Source of the DNA: JACKEQ01 sp041389565
GTDB taxonomy: Bacteria; Myxococcota_A; UBA796; GCA-2862545
Assembly: GCA_041389565.1 (NCBI GenBank)
Contig: JAWKRP010000009.1
Location: 62,001 to 126,000 of the forward strand
Length of the DNA: 64,000 bases
Direction: 5' to 3'
The position numbers were made by a program, and so were the translations under genes. Positions 35,201 to 43,115 of the stretch are shown here, piece after piece; positions within the stretch are counted from its first letter, which is position 1, and each line of letters opens with the position of its first letter. The notes under the pieces are model-generated. The model was not told the origin of the DNA, ran no database searches, and saw only the letters and a list, made by a program, of their open reading frames with translations.

Positions 35201-36638
35201 GCAGGCCCGTGAGGTCGAGCGAGATCTCGGCGGCCGCACCGCGCTTCCGCCCGGCGTGCAGGTCGTCGAGCAGCACGCTGGCATCGGCTCCGTCTCCGAC
35301 CCGTGCTCCGAGAGCCACGATGGCCACGGGGTCCCTGCGCACCGGACGGCTCGGCGACGGCGTCGCACCGGGCTCCTCCACGATGAGGTGTGCGTTGTTC
35401 CCGCCGAACCCGAACGCGTTGATGCCCGCACGACGGGGGCCGCTCGCGTTCCAGGCCTCTCCGCGGTGCAGCACCCGGAACGGGGTGTCGGCCAGGGCCG
35501 GGTTCTCACGGTCTGCATGAAGGGTCGGCGGGCGCTCGCCATGGCGCATGGCTTCGACGACCTTGAGCAGCCCGGCGACTCCTGCGGCCGTGATGAGGTG
35601 CCCTAGATTCGACTTGAGGGATCCGATCGGAACCTCGGTCGAACCGAACACCTCGGCCATGCTGTGGAGCTCGGTGGCATCGCCCACCTGGGTCCCGGTC
35701 GCGTGGCATTCCAGCAGCCCGACCGTGCGCGGGTCGAGCCCGGCCCGCTCCCACGCGGACCGCATCGCGCGTGCCTGACCTTCGACCGCAGGCGCGAGGA
35801 AGCCCTTGCCGCGCCCGTCGTTCGACAGCCCGACCGCCCGGATCACGCCATGGATGCGGTCGCCGGCGCTCAGGGCGTCCGTCAGGCGCTTCAGCACGAC
35901 GAACCCTGCGCCCTCCGCCGGAACCAGCCCGTCTGCGTCGGCATGGAAGGGGCGCGAGCGCCCGGACCGGCTCATCGCGCTGAGCGCACAGAACCCGGTG
36001 TGGATGAACAGGTCGTCGCAGCGGTTCACGGCGCCCGCGAGCATCACGTCGGCGCGGCCGTCGTGGAGGGCGTCCATCGCGAGCTTGATGGCGTACAGCG
36101 AGCTCGCGCACGCGGCATCGAGCGCGAACGCCGGCCCGCCGAGACCGAGCACGGTGGCGAGCAGGTGTGCCGGCATGCCCGACATGAACCGGTTCAGCGG
36201 GTCGGGGCGGGCTCCGTCGAACCACACCGACTCCGCGTACTTCGCGAGCCCGGCCGACGGGTAGGAGAGGTTCCCGAAGATGGCGCCCACGCGCGCGCCC
36301 GAGCCCGAGTGGCCGGCATCGCGCAGCGCTTCCCGGCCCGTGTGGAGCACGAGCTGGAACAGCGGGTCGAGCCCGAGCAGCTTCTCGCCCGGGATCGCGA
36401 ACGGCTCGGCAGAGACGGCGTTCGCGAAGGTCTGCTCGAACCCGCGTACATAGCCACCGCGGTCGCAGAACGTGCGGTCCGGCCCGTCTCCGAGCGCGTG
36501 CTCGGGCGACAGTCGCCAACGCCCGTCCGGCACCGCCGAGAGCAGGTCGGTGCCCGCGCGCACGGCGTTCCACAGGGCTTCGGGCCCGTCCACCCCAGGC
36601 AGGATGCACGAGCGCCCGACGATTGCGATGGGTTCCAC
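29286..36638 (-). CDS. pfa3: PUFA synthase subunit Pfa3 (PfaC-like): KS-CLF-DH-DH-DH-like-AGPAT
   Basis: A 2,450-residue iterative PUFA synthase subunit. KS (1-430): Cys in DAACASSL near 174, His in ECHATGT near 310 and SNLGH near 344. Chain-length factor (about 470-800): KS-like, with Glu instead of Cys in SFTVSAEELS. A Pro/Ala-rich linker runs to about 960. Two FabA-type double-hotdog dehydratases follow: the first ends with DGHFKDDPCMPG (near 1249), the second with ASHFFQDPVQPG (near 1634). A PKS-DH-like region (WLKDHCPTF, about 1,760 onward) comes next. A 1-acylglycerol-3-phosphate O-acyltransferase domain closes it, with NHQVAVE near 2198 and HIEGTR near 2285. The fused AGPAT is the hallmark of terrestrial myxobacterial Pfa3 and would hand the product to lysophosphatidate. 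The start GTG (VEPIAIVGRSC) has GAGG 6 nt upstream and lies 16 nt after pfa2. Confidence 0.93.
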   Translation of the reverse strand: MEPIAIVGRSCILPGVDGPEALWNAVRAGTDLLSAVPDGRWRLSPEHALGDGPDRTFCDRGGYVRGFEQTFANAVSAEPFAIPGEKLLGLDPLFQLVLHTGREALRDAGHSGSGARVGAIFGNLSYPSAGLAKYAESVWFDGARPDPLNRFMSGMPAHLLATVLGLGGPAFALDAACASSLYAIKLAMDALHDGRADVMLAGAVNRCDDLFIHTGFCALSAMSRSGRSRPFHADADGLVPAEGAGFVVLKRLTDALSAGDRIHGVIRAVGLSNDGRGKGFLAPAVEGQARAMRSAWERAGLDPRTVGLLECHATGTQVGDATELHSMAEVFGSTEVPIGSLKSNLGHLITAAGVAGLLKVVEAMRHGERPPTLHADRENPALADTPFRVLHRGEAWNASGPRRAGINAFGFGGNNAHLIVEEPGATPSPSRPVRRDPVAIVALGARVGDGADASVLLDDLHAGRKRGAAAEISLDLTGLRFPPKDLKQSRAQQVLVLAAAREAVATAPTLPRDRTMVLIGMGCDPEVCRYGARWRLADQLGGAPLEAARDGIIPALEAAGVVGNMPNIPANRLNSQFDLAGPSFTVSAEELSGGVAVDLAVRALRAIEVDAAVVGAVDLSIEPVHTEALARVGAPRTPGDAAVVFVLERLADAERAGHPVLAVLDDGTPGARFGEGGFDAASLFGHAHAANGLVNLAAAALSGQPAEVVSRSLTGFTHHLRVRPGSHPLPARPVAQGPALTFPAHPAPVPRHEPALPTEVPMQTMQPAPTLPPTSDDAPTRMPVSAAPAVSPVPVTPAVPALPTAPSAPRPLLDGPASVLIAAQQHLGRVHRDYLAQQQALHEQFLHTRHTAMQTLRNASLGAAPGVVAPVSRSLHVPPRPAPSLPPARDPAHGPSRPLADPARPFGTATHTPPPAAPTAPVVVRAPVQAPVPAAVPAKAPAKEPASTGLKSTPDDGSRTLPGPRFSRADLEHLASNRISERFGPMFAIQDDFPRQVRMPEPPLLLCDRVTGIDAAPGSMTTGTIWTETDVTKGAWYEHQGFMPAGVMIEAGQADLLLISWLGADFQNRGERVYRLLGCELTYHGGLPRVGDTLKYDIHVDGHAKHGDIRLFFFHYDCRVNGQKRLSVRQGQAGFFTEAELDDSGGILWTPETGEHDPNARFDPPATMCTRTEFDRRQIDAFANGDAYTCFGPGFEVTQAHTRTPRIQHGNMTFLHRVTQCDPRGGPWGRGYLRAEQDIDRADWFFDGHFKDDPCMPGTLMFEGCLQALAFYMTSLGYTVNRDAWVFEPVPDQPYALKCRGQVIPGDELLVYEVFVEEVHDGPIPTVFADFLCTIDGLGAFHARRVGLQLVPGWPLDEGHALLDGYVEPKPVAKMADGFPFDYRSLVACAWGKPSEAFGKPYEVFDHVKKVARLPGPPYLFLSRVLSVSEPFGAFKPGVKIVVEYDIPKDAWYFWENAYPTMPFAVLLEAALQPCGWLASYVGSALTTDQELFFRNLDGTGNLLVELLPTSGTLRTEVEITAVSASGGMIIEGFTVTCFIGDTAVYEMKTVFGFFPGVALANQLGIPPKDAERAAVKERTKVIDLRARPKKYFGGPLRLPEPMLLMTDRITGWWPEGGKAGLGRIIGEKDVNPAEWFFASHFFQDPVQPGSLGIENLIQVLMWGAIEKGLHEGMENPHFEPLMLGRPMTWKYRGQVVPKNKVIRAEMDIVEVGEDDRGRFLIADGWLWADELRIYQAVQLGIRVVDGPPASTVYPRPTKTDRDIGRSYRPDALRRPRSVIDPSSAAWLKDHCPTFTVPALPAMSMVDRLIDAGGEPAPVGLENVEVKRWLTLPEAVEVRTLRDGDDLVLAAWRRADREELSRFEPVCTGRLVPVTEAPEPWEALEAPELELPYATGALFHGKAFHYLTKLRRSAEGASGILEVSAGSVPPGATHQGLLDAMTHVIPHDHLAEWWPGLPDDQVAYPHRLPTFRVFGPAPMGRVRVEVRPLPVMTDARFPASRFQLIAGGVVWADGELVEICMPKGPLGVVPPLERRAFLRDAQFVRGVGLSDVSEPGVAVATGDAVRATDWLPGTVNAVYGLKTMDRVREIAKKDAIAQVLEVHPSAVDAKRAALRTEPLTRVDLEVTAVEGGVRARATAPARFDITPVREWWTKWFGLPRWPVEDLYYGLIERFVGNVHLADPDGFDAIQGRSVLYLANHQVAVESLLFSVLVSGLTEVPTVTLAKAEHRHTWLGRLIQHSFTYPGVADPEVITFFDRDDKASLPRIIGELSAQMMGPGKSVMVHIEGTRALECRSRVEKMSSAFVDMAMRTNSPVVPVRFTGALPVAPLETRLEFPVGHGRQDIWFGAPIFPEDFASVEFKARKQLVIDAINGLGPSNADEVPCTPDPLFTEKVDAWKAAHPGTDDEHAVLAAVLGECPDPTKMTREIREGTADTPWAIELQRRLREGL

Positions 36639-36654
36639 GGTCTGCCTCGCTCGG

Positions 36655-39600
36655 TCAGGGACGGAGGTGGGTCTCGACTCCGAAGAGCTCGGCGTACACG
36701 GCTCCGCTGGCATCCGAGAACACCAGGTCGGCGACCGCGCGGTCCTTCGACTTCTTCTCACCGCGCACGACACAGCGCAGCGGACCCTGCGCGGGCCCGT
36801 CGGCGTACGTGTGGAGCGCGCTCACGGCCGTGGGGAGCGTGGCCCCTCCGAGCACGTGCTTGCTCCACAGGAGCGCGAGCTGGAGCCCGCCGTCGAGCGC
36901 CGCGGGATCCGTGCGCCAGGTGCCCGACCACGCCTTCGCGGTGGTGCCGGACAGCGTGGCTTCGATGCCCTGGTCGCCCACGCCCTTCACCTCGTCGATC
37001 ACCTGGAACTGCGTGCCGTGGAACAGCACGTGGCCGTCGTAGACCTCGTCGGTGAACGCGCCGAGATCGAGGGTGGGAGAGGGCCGGCGGGCCTTCTCCT
37101 GGTCGTCGGTCATCTTCAGGGTCGCGGAGTAGTGCTTCGCGCCGTCCACGCCGGTGATCTCGGCTTCCAGCAGGCTGCCGACGCCGTTGCGGATCTCGCG
37201 GCAGCGCACGTTCAGCCAGACTCCGGTGTCGAGGTCGCCCACCTTGATGCCGCGGAGCACCCGCACGCCCTCGATGGACGCGAGGTGGAGCCCTGGACGG
37301 CACGCCCGGGCGGCCCTCGCGAACCACTCGAGCGCGAGCACCACGGGCACCACGGCGTTCCCGGCGATGGCGTGGTCGGCGAGCTGCGGGAGGGTGGTGC
37401 GGTCGACCTTGATGGCGAGCGACACCGACGGACCCTTCGACTCGGCCGCCAGGGACTCCGACTTCGGCTCCCCGCCGAGCACGAGCTCGAGATCGTCCGT
37501 GGGGTCGGCGACCTCGTCGACCAGCATGCGCGCACCCACCGACAGGGGGATGAGCGGCACGCCCAGCGACTCGAACCGGGCCTTGAGCGCGGGCGTGACC
37601 ATGCCGCCCTCCCACGGGCCCCAGCCTAGGCTCTTCACGACCGCACCGCGCTTGCGCAGCGTGGGAGCGAGCTTGTTGAGCAGCTCGTTCGCCATGGCGT
37701 AGTCGCACTGGCCCTGGTTGCCGCACCGGGCCGCCACCGAGCTGAACAGCACCACGAGCGCGAGCGGGTCGCTCTCGGTGGCCTGGAGCAGGGCCTGCAG
37801 ACCGCCGATCTTCGTGTCGAACACGAAGTCGAACTGGTCCGGAGTCTTCTCGGCGATGAGCTTGTCGGCGAGCACACCGGCGCCGTGGATGATCCCCGTG
37901 ATCGGGCCCCACTCCTTGCGCACGGAGTCGAAGGCCTTCGCCATCCCGTCGCCGTCCGTCACGTCGACGCTGACGTACCGCGCGCGGCCCCCGACCGCTT
38001 CGATGTGGGCGAGCGTCTCGCGGATCTCGCGGTTCGCGAGGATGCGCGACACGGCCTTGCCGAGGTCGGCAGGCTTGATCATCTGGCCCTTCGCCTTGGC
38101 GTCCATCATGAGCGCGCGCTTCAGCTCGGCATCTCCGGAGACGCCGACCACAGCGGGCGGATCGTCGGTCAGGCCGGTGCGGCCGAGCAGCACGAAGCGG
38201 CTCTTGCTCTTCGCGGCGAGCGCGATGACCGTCGCGGCCGTCACGCCTCGGGCGCCACCCGACACCACGACGACGCTCTCGGGGCCGACGGGGAGCATGC
38301 CGGCCGTGGCCGTGCGCCGCACGGAGCGCAGCGTCCGGCGATGCATGCCCGCGGGCGCGAAGGTCAGCGCGACCTCCAGCTCGGGCCCACCCGCGATCAG
38401 CTCGTCTGCGAGGGCCTCCGCGACGGCTTCGGGGCTGCGCCCGTCCACCGCGATGTCGATGGCCTTCGTGCTCGCCTCGGGCCACTCCTGGGCGGCGGTC
38501 TTCGTGAGCCCGGGCAGGTGCCCGAACCAGCACCGGTCGGAGCCGGAGAGACCGAAGTCCCCGCCGGTGTCCTGCACGGTCACGAACAGCCCGGTCGACA
38601 GGGAGCCCGCCAGGCGATGGGCGAGCGCGAACGCATCCCTCGCGAGCGTGCGTCCGGTGTCGGCATTCGCGATCTCGCCGAGCCCACCGAGGTGGATCAC
38701 GGCCTTCGCGCCTTCGGGCGGAGTTCCGTAGCTCGCGACCACGCCGCGGCCCTTCAGGGCCTCGACGAGCGCGAGCCCGATCGTGTCGTTCCCGGTCACG
38801 TGGACCGGATGGTGCAGCCCGGGCTGGGTCAGGCCCAGCGCGGGTGCATCCACGAGCTCGAGTGCGAAGCGGCCCAGCTCCGGGGAGCTCACTTCGGGCT
38901 GGGCCTGATTAGGGACCGAGACGGCCCCGCTCGTGCTGTCCATGTAGGCGACGATCTGGCCGAGCGTCGCGAGCTGGGCCATCTCCCCGGCGTCCACCTC
39001 GGGCAGCGAGGGCTCGCGCTCGCGCATGGCCGACAGGATCTCGACGCGCTTGATGGAGTCGATGCCGAGGTCGCCCTCGAGGGTCATCTCGAGGTTCAGC
39101 ATCTCGGCGGGGTAGCCGGTCTTGTCGGCCACCACGTCCATGAGCAGGCCCTGGAGATCGGTCGATCCGGCGGCAGGAGCGGCGGAGGGGGCCGCAGCGA
39201 CGGACGCGCCGCCGGTCTTGTCCATGTAGGACACGATCTCGCCGAGGGTGTTCAGCGCGGCCATCTCACCTGCGTCGACCTCGGGCAGGGCGGGCTCGCG
39301 CTCGCGCATGGCCGACAGGATCTCGACGCGCTTGATGGAGTCGATGCCGAGGTCGCCCTCGAGGGTCATCCCGAGGTTGAGCATCTCGGCGGGATAGCCG
39401 GTCTTGTCGGCCACGACGTCCATGAGCAGGGCCTTGAGGTCCATCGACGGAGCCGCGGCGACGGGGGCCTTCGCGGCGGGAGCGGCGGAGGGGGCCGCAG
39501 CGACGGACGCGCCGCCGGTCTTGTCCATGTAGGACACGATCTCGCCGAGGGTGTTCAGCGCGGCCATCTCACCGGCGTCGACCTCGGGCAGGGCGGGCTC

Positions 39601-42600
39601 GCGCTCGCGCATGGCCGACAGGATCTCGACGCGCTTGATGGAGTCGATGCCGAGGTCGCCTTCGAGGGTCATCTCGAGGTTCAGCATCTCGGCGGGATAG
39701 CCGGTCTTGTCGGCCACGACGTCCATGAGCAGCGCCTTGAGGTCCATCGACGGAGCCGCCGCGACGGGGGCCTTCACAGCCACGGGGGCCGGAGCGGCCT
39801 TCGCGACGGGCGCCGGAGCGGGAGCCGCCGCGACCGGAGCGGGCGTGTAGGACGGGGCTGGAGCGTACGTGGGAGCGGTCGGGGCCGGAGCGACCGGCGT
39901 GGGCGGCGGCGCGGCGTAGAACGCGGGGGACTCGAACATCGCGGCAGGCGTGCTGCGCGGCGTGTCGTCGTAGTGCGCGACCTGCACCGGAGCGCCGGTG
40001 GCCAGCGCGCCGAGCGTGGCGAACGAGGCCTCGACGGTGCGGAGGTAGGACTGGTGGCTGCTCGCCATGGCCTGCTGGTAGGTGGCGTGCGCTTCGGCGG
40101 TCTGGCGCTGGGCCTCCGCGAAGGCATGCACCCACAGGTCGGACGACGCCTGCGGTCGGTTGTTGCTCATCACCACCTCCTGTGGGTTCGCGTCGGACGC
40201 GGGAGCAGGAACAGGGACGTGGACCTCGCGGTCGACGTAGACGATCTGCGGCTCGGGCTCGGGCCGCGGAGGATTGGGACCGGGGAGGGCGCTCGCCCCC
40301 TCGGGCGGCGGGTACGGCTGGCCGTAGTTGTTGCCGCGGATCTGGAGCGCAAGCTTCGGCTTCACGCGGGTGTGCGGGTCGACGGGCTCGCCGTAGCCTT
40401 CCCACAGCGCGGACAGCTGCACGGGCACGCCCGCGACGACGAGCTCCGCGAGGGCGGTCTGGAGCGCGTTGACGTCGTGCTTGCGGCGGCGGTCCATCGA
40501 GACGGACGTGAACGGACGGTCGCCGAGGATCTGGCGGACGAGGTTCCCGAGCACGTTGCCGGGGCCGCACTCCACGAACGTGCGCACGCCGGACGCGTAC
40601 ATCGCCTCGATCTGCTCGACGAACCGCACGGGGCTCGCGATCTGCTCGGCCAGCACGGTGCGCATGGCAGCGACATCCGCGGGGTAGGGGGCGGCGGTGC
40701 TGTTGGCGTACACGTCGAGCCCGGCGGTGCCGAACTCCACGCCGGCCAGGAACTCGGCGAAGGGCTTGGTGGAGCCCGCCACGACGGAGCTGTGGAACGC
40801 GGTGGCGACCGACAGGCGCTTCGGCTCGATGCCCTTCGCGATCAGGGCCTTCTCGACGGCCTCGACGGCGGCAGTGGGCCCGGAGACGACCACCTGCGTG
40901 GGCGCGTTGTGGTTCGCGACCACGGCGTCCCCGCCGACCTCGGCGAGCACGGCACGCACCTCTTCCACCGTGCGCGGCACGGCGAGCATCGCGCCCGGGA
41001 GGCTGGCGGCCTCCGCCATGAGCTCCCCGCGACGGCGAGCGATCTTCAGGGCGTCGTCGGCCGACAGCACCCCTGCGGCGTGCAGAGCGACGATCTCGCC
41101 GAAGCTGTGTCCACCGACCGCCTTCGGGTTCAGGCCGAGCTCGCGAGCGAGGTTCAGCATGCCGAGGGAGTGCGCGCCGATCGCCGGCTGGGCCCACTCG
41201 GTGCGGGTGAGGCGGTCGGACTGCGCGTCACGCGAAGCGTCGTCGAACACGGGCTTCGGGAACACCACGTCGTGCAGCGGCAGGTCGCCGAGCTCGAGGT
41301 CGGCGGCGGCATCGAACGCCTTGCGGAAGCCCTGGTACGCGAACGCCAGCCCGACCCCCATGCGAAGGTACTGGCTGCCCTGGCCCGGGAAGAGCAGCGC
41401 CAGCTCGCCCGCTTCGGCCCCGACGGACCAGAACACACCATTGGGCGTGGAGAGCGCGGCTGCACCGTTCTTCCGGATGTGGTCGGCTGCGGTCTTCAGG
41501 CGCTTCGCGAGGCCGTCCTCGTCGGGCGCGACGATGGCGAGCCGGCACGGCGCGGTGGCGTCGTACGAGCGGCAGGAGGTTGCCGAGACGAAGGCCAGCA
41601 TGCCGGGGATGCAGCGCGACGCGAGATCCTCGGCCTTCCCCGCGACTTCCTCGGGCGTGGCTCCGGTGAGCACCACGAGCTCGGACGGCAGCGTGCGGAG
41701 CAGGTCGGGCACATTCGGGCCCGTGTACTCCTCGACCGCCAGGTGGAAGTTCGAGCCGCCGAAGCCGAACGACGACACGCCCGCGCGGCGCGGATGGTCG
41801 CTCGACCGGATCCAGGGCCGTGCGATGGTGTTCAGGTAGAACGGGGTGTTCTCGATGTCGAGCTTCGGGTTCGGCTGGTCGATCTTGATGGTGGGCGGCA
41901 GCACCTTGTGGTGCAGCGCCATCACCGCCTTGAACAGGCCCGCGGCGCCCGCTGCGGCCTTGGTGTGCCCGATCTGCGACTTCACGGTGCCGAGCGCGCA
42001 GTACTGGCGGTCTTCCCGCTGGTCGAACGCGAGCTGGAGCCCGCCGAACTCCGCCGCGTCGCCGGCCTTCGTGCCGGTGCCGTGGGCCTCGACGAGCTCG
42101 ACGGTGTCGGTTCCGTAGCCCGCGAGCTCGTACGCGCGCGTGATGGCCTTGGACTGGCCCTTCGGGACGGGCGCGTACACGGACTTGCTGCGGCCGTCGC
42201 TGCTGGAGCCGACCCCCTTGAGCACGGCGTACACGCGGTCGCCGTCGCGCTGGGCGTCTTCGAGCCGCTTCAGTGCGACCATGCCGAGACCTTCGCCGAG
42301 CAGTGTTCCGTCGGCCTTGTCGGAGAACGGCGCGCACTCGCCGGAGGCCGACAGGGCGGGCGTCTTGCTGAAGCACATGAACATGAAGATGTCGTTCATG
42401 GTGTCGCAGCCGCCCGAGATCACGAGGTCGGACTGGTGCAGGGTGAGCTCGTTCACCGCCATCTGGATGGCCGAGAAGCTCGACGCGCACGCCGCATCCG
42501 TGACGCAGTTCGTGCCGCCGAGGTCGAGCCGGTTCGCGATGCGGCCGGCCACGACGTTGCCGAGCAGACCGGGGAAGGTCGACTCCTCCCACTTCGCGTA

Positions 42601-43104
42601 GTGCGACGAGATGCGCTTGCAGGCTTCCTGCACCTCGCTCTCGGGCAGGCCCATCTCGCGCAGCGACTTCTTCCACACGGGGTGCTGCAGGCGCGACACC
42701 ATCTTGCCGAGGAGGTCCTGGCCGCTCGTGACCCCCAGGATGACGGACGTGCGCTCCCGGTCGACCGCGTTGACCCGCGCGGCATCCTCGAGCACGCGCT
42801 TGGCGGCGATGAGGGCGAGCAGCTGCACGGTGTCCGTCGCGGGCAGGATGCTCGGGGGCACGCCCCAGTCGAGCGCGTCGAAGTCGATGTCGCCGAGGAA
42901 CGCGCCGCGCTTGGCGTACGTCATGTCGGGGACGCTCGGATCGGGGTCGTAGTAGTCCTCGATCAGCCAGTGGGTGGGGGGGATGTCCGTGACGAGGTCG
43001 TTGCCGGCCAGGATGTCGTTCCAGAAGCCGGTCTTGTCGACCGAGCCGGGGAAGATGGCGCTGGCGCCGATGATGGCGATGGGGACCTGCGTGGGCTGCG
43101 ACAT
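36655..43104 (-). CDS. pfa2: PUFA synthase subunit Pfa2 (PfaA-like): KS-MAT-ACPx3-KR-DH
   Basis: A 2,149-residue multifunctional subunit. KS: Cys in TDAACASSFS near 204, then VEAHGTGTKAGD and IGHTKAAAG. Malonyl-CoA acyltransferase: LFPGQGSQ and nucleophile motif GHSFGE near 665. A Pro/Ala-rich linker precedes three tandem acyl carrier proteins whose phosphopantetheine serines, all in GIDSIKRVEI, are at about 1155, 1256 and 1350. Ketoreductase: VVVSGGARGVTAA near 1610. C-terminal PKS-type dehydratase: LADHAIAGNAVVPV near 1912. Together with Pfa1 and Pfa3 it builds long-chain polyunsaturated fatty acids from malonyl-CoA without oxygen-dependent desaturases. The start ATG (MSQPTQVPIAIIG) has TGAGGA upstream and lies 11 nt after pfa1. 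A phosphopantetheinyl transferase is required but not in this window. Confidence 0.95.
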   Translation of the reverse strand: MSQPTQVPIAIIGASAIFPGSVDKTGFWNDILAGNDLVTDIPPTHWLIEDYYDPDPSVPDMTYAKRGAFLGDIDFDALDWGVPPSILPATDTVQLLALIAAKRVLEDAARVNAVDRERTSVILGVTSGQDLLGKMVSRLQHPVWKKSLREMGLPESEVQEACKRISSHYAKWEESTFPGLLGNVVAGRIANRLDLGGTNCVTDAACASSFSAIQMAVNELTLHQSDLVISGGCDTMNDIFMFMCFSKTPALSASGECAPFSDKADGTLLGEGLGMVALKRLEDAQRDGDRVYAVLKGVGSSSDGRSKSVYAPVPKGQSKAITRAYELAGYGTDTVELVEAHGTGTKAGDAAEFGGLQLAFDQREDRQYCALGTVKSQIGHTKAAAGAAGLFKAVMALHHKVLPPTIKIDQPNPKLDIENTPFYLNTIARPWIRSSDHPRRAGVSSFGFGGSNFHLAVEEYTGPNVPDLLRTLPSELVVLTGATPEEVAGKAEDLASRCIPGMLAFVSATSCRSYDATAPCRLAIVAPDEDGLAKRLKTAADHIRKNGAAALSTPNGVFWSVGAEAGELALLFPGQGSQYLRMGVGLAFAYQGFRKAFDAAADLELGDLPLHDVVFPKPVFDDASRDAQSDRLTRTEWAQPAIGAHSLGMLNLARELGLNPKAVGGHSFGEIVALHAAGVLSADDALKIARRRGELMAEAASLPGAMLAVPRTVEEVRAVLAEVGGDAVVANHNAPTQVVVSGPTAAVEAVEKALIAKGIEPKRLSVATAFHSSVVAGSTKPFAEFLAGVEFGTAGLDVYANSTAAPYPADVAAMRTVLAEQIASPVRFVEQIEAMYASGVRTFVECGPGNVLGNLVRQILGDRPFTSVSMDRRRKHDVNALQTALAELVVAGVPVQLSALWEGYGEPVDPHTRVKPKLALQIRGNNYGQPYPPPEGASALPGPNPPRPEPEPQIVYVDREVHVPVPAPASDANPQEVVMSNNRPQASSDLWVHAFAEAQRQTAEAHATYQQAMASSHQSYLRTVEASFATLGALATGAPVQVAHYDDTPRSTPAAMFESPAFYAAPPPTPVAPAPTAPTYAPAPSYTPAPVAAAPAPAPVAKAAPAPVAVKAPVAAAPSMDLKALLMDVVADKTGYPAEMLNLEMTLEGDLGIDSIKRVEILSAMREREPALPEVDAGEMAALNTLGEIVSYMDKTGGASVAAAPSAAPAAKAPVAAAPSMDLKALLMDVVADKTGYPAEMLNLGMTLEGDLGIDSIKRVEILSAMREREPALPEVDAGEMAALNTLGEIVSYMDKTGGASVAAAPSAAPAAGSTDLQGLLMDVVADKTGYPAEMLNLEMTLEGDLGIDSIKRVEILSAMREREPSLPEVDAGEMAQLATLGQIVAYMDSTSGAVSVPNQAQPEVSSPELGRFALELVDAPALGLTQPGLHHPVHVTGNDTIGLALVEALKGRGVVASYGTPPEGAKAVIHLGGLGEIANADTGRTLARDAFALAHRLAGSLSTGLFVTVQDTGGDFGLSGSDRCWFGHLPGLTKTAAQEWPEASTKAIDIAVDGRSPEAVAEALADELIAGGPELEVALTFAPAGMHRRTLRSVRRTATAGMLPVGPESVVVVSGGARGVTAATVIALAAKSKSRFVLLGRTGLTDDPPAVVGVSGDAELKRALMMDAKAKGQMIKPADLGKAVSRILANREIRETLAHIEAVGGRARYVSVDVTDGDGMAKAFDSVRKEWGPITGIIHGAGVLADKLIAEKTPDQFDFVFDTKIGGLQALLQATESDPLALVVLFSSVAARCGNQGQCDYAMANELLNKLAPTLRKRGAVVKSLGWGPWEGGMVTPALKARFESLGVPLIPLSVGARMLVDEVADPTDDLELVLGGEPKSESLAAESKGPSVSLAIKVDRTTLPQLADHAIAGNAVVPVVLALEWFARAARACRPGLHLASIEGVRVLRGIKVGDLDTGVWLNVRCREIRNGVGSLLEAEITGVDGAKHYSATLKMTDDQEKARRPSPTLDLGAFTDEVYDGHVLFHGTQFQVIDEVKGVGDQGIEATLSGTTAKAWSGTWRTDPAALDGGLQLALLWSKHVLGGATLPTAVSALHTYADGPAQGPLRCVVRGEKKSKDRAVADLVFSDASGAVYAELFGVETHLRP
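39184..39777 (-). repeat. Two nearly identical ACP-coding units, 303-bp period
   Basis: The DNA encoding ACP1 (about 39484-39777) and ACP2 (about 39184-39475) is offset by exactly 303 bp (101 codons). By eye it differs at only about eight positions, including the shared linker. The third ACP unit (about 38940-39150) is clearly related but more diverged and has a different linker. Confidence 0.85.
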
Positions 43105-43115
43105 TCCGGGATTCC

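Noticed and set aside
29412..35606. A 2,064-codon plus-strand frame opposite pfa3
   Set aside because: Composition is Arg/His/Val-rich shadow coding; the minus strand carries all the PUFA synthase catalytic motifs.
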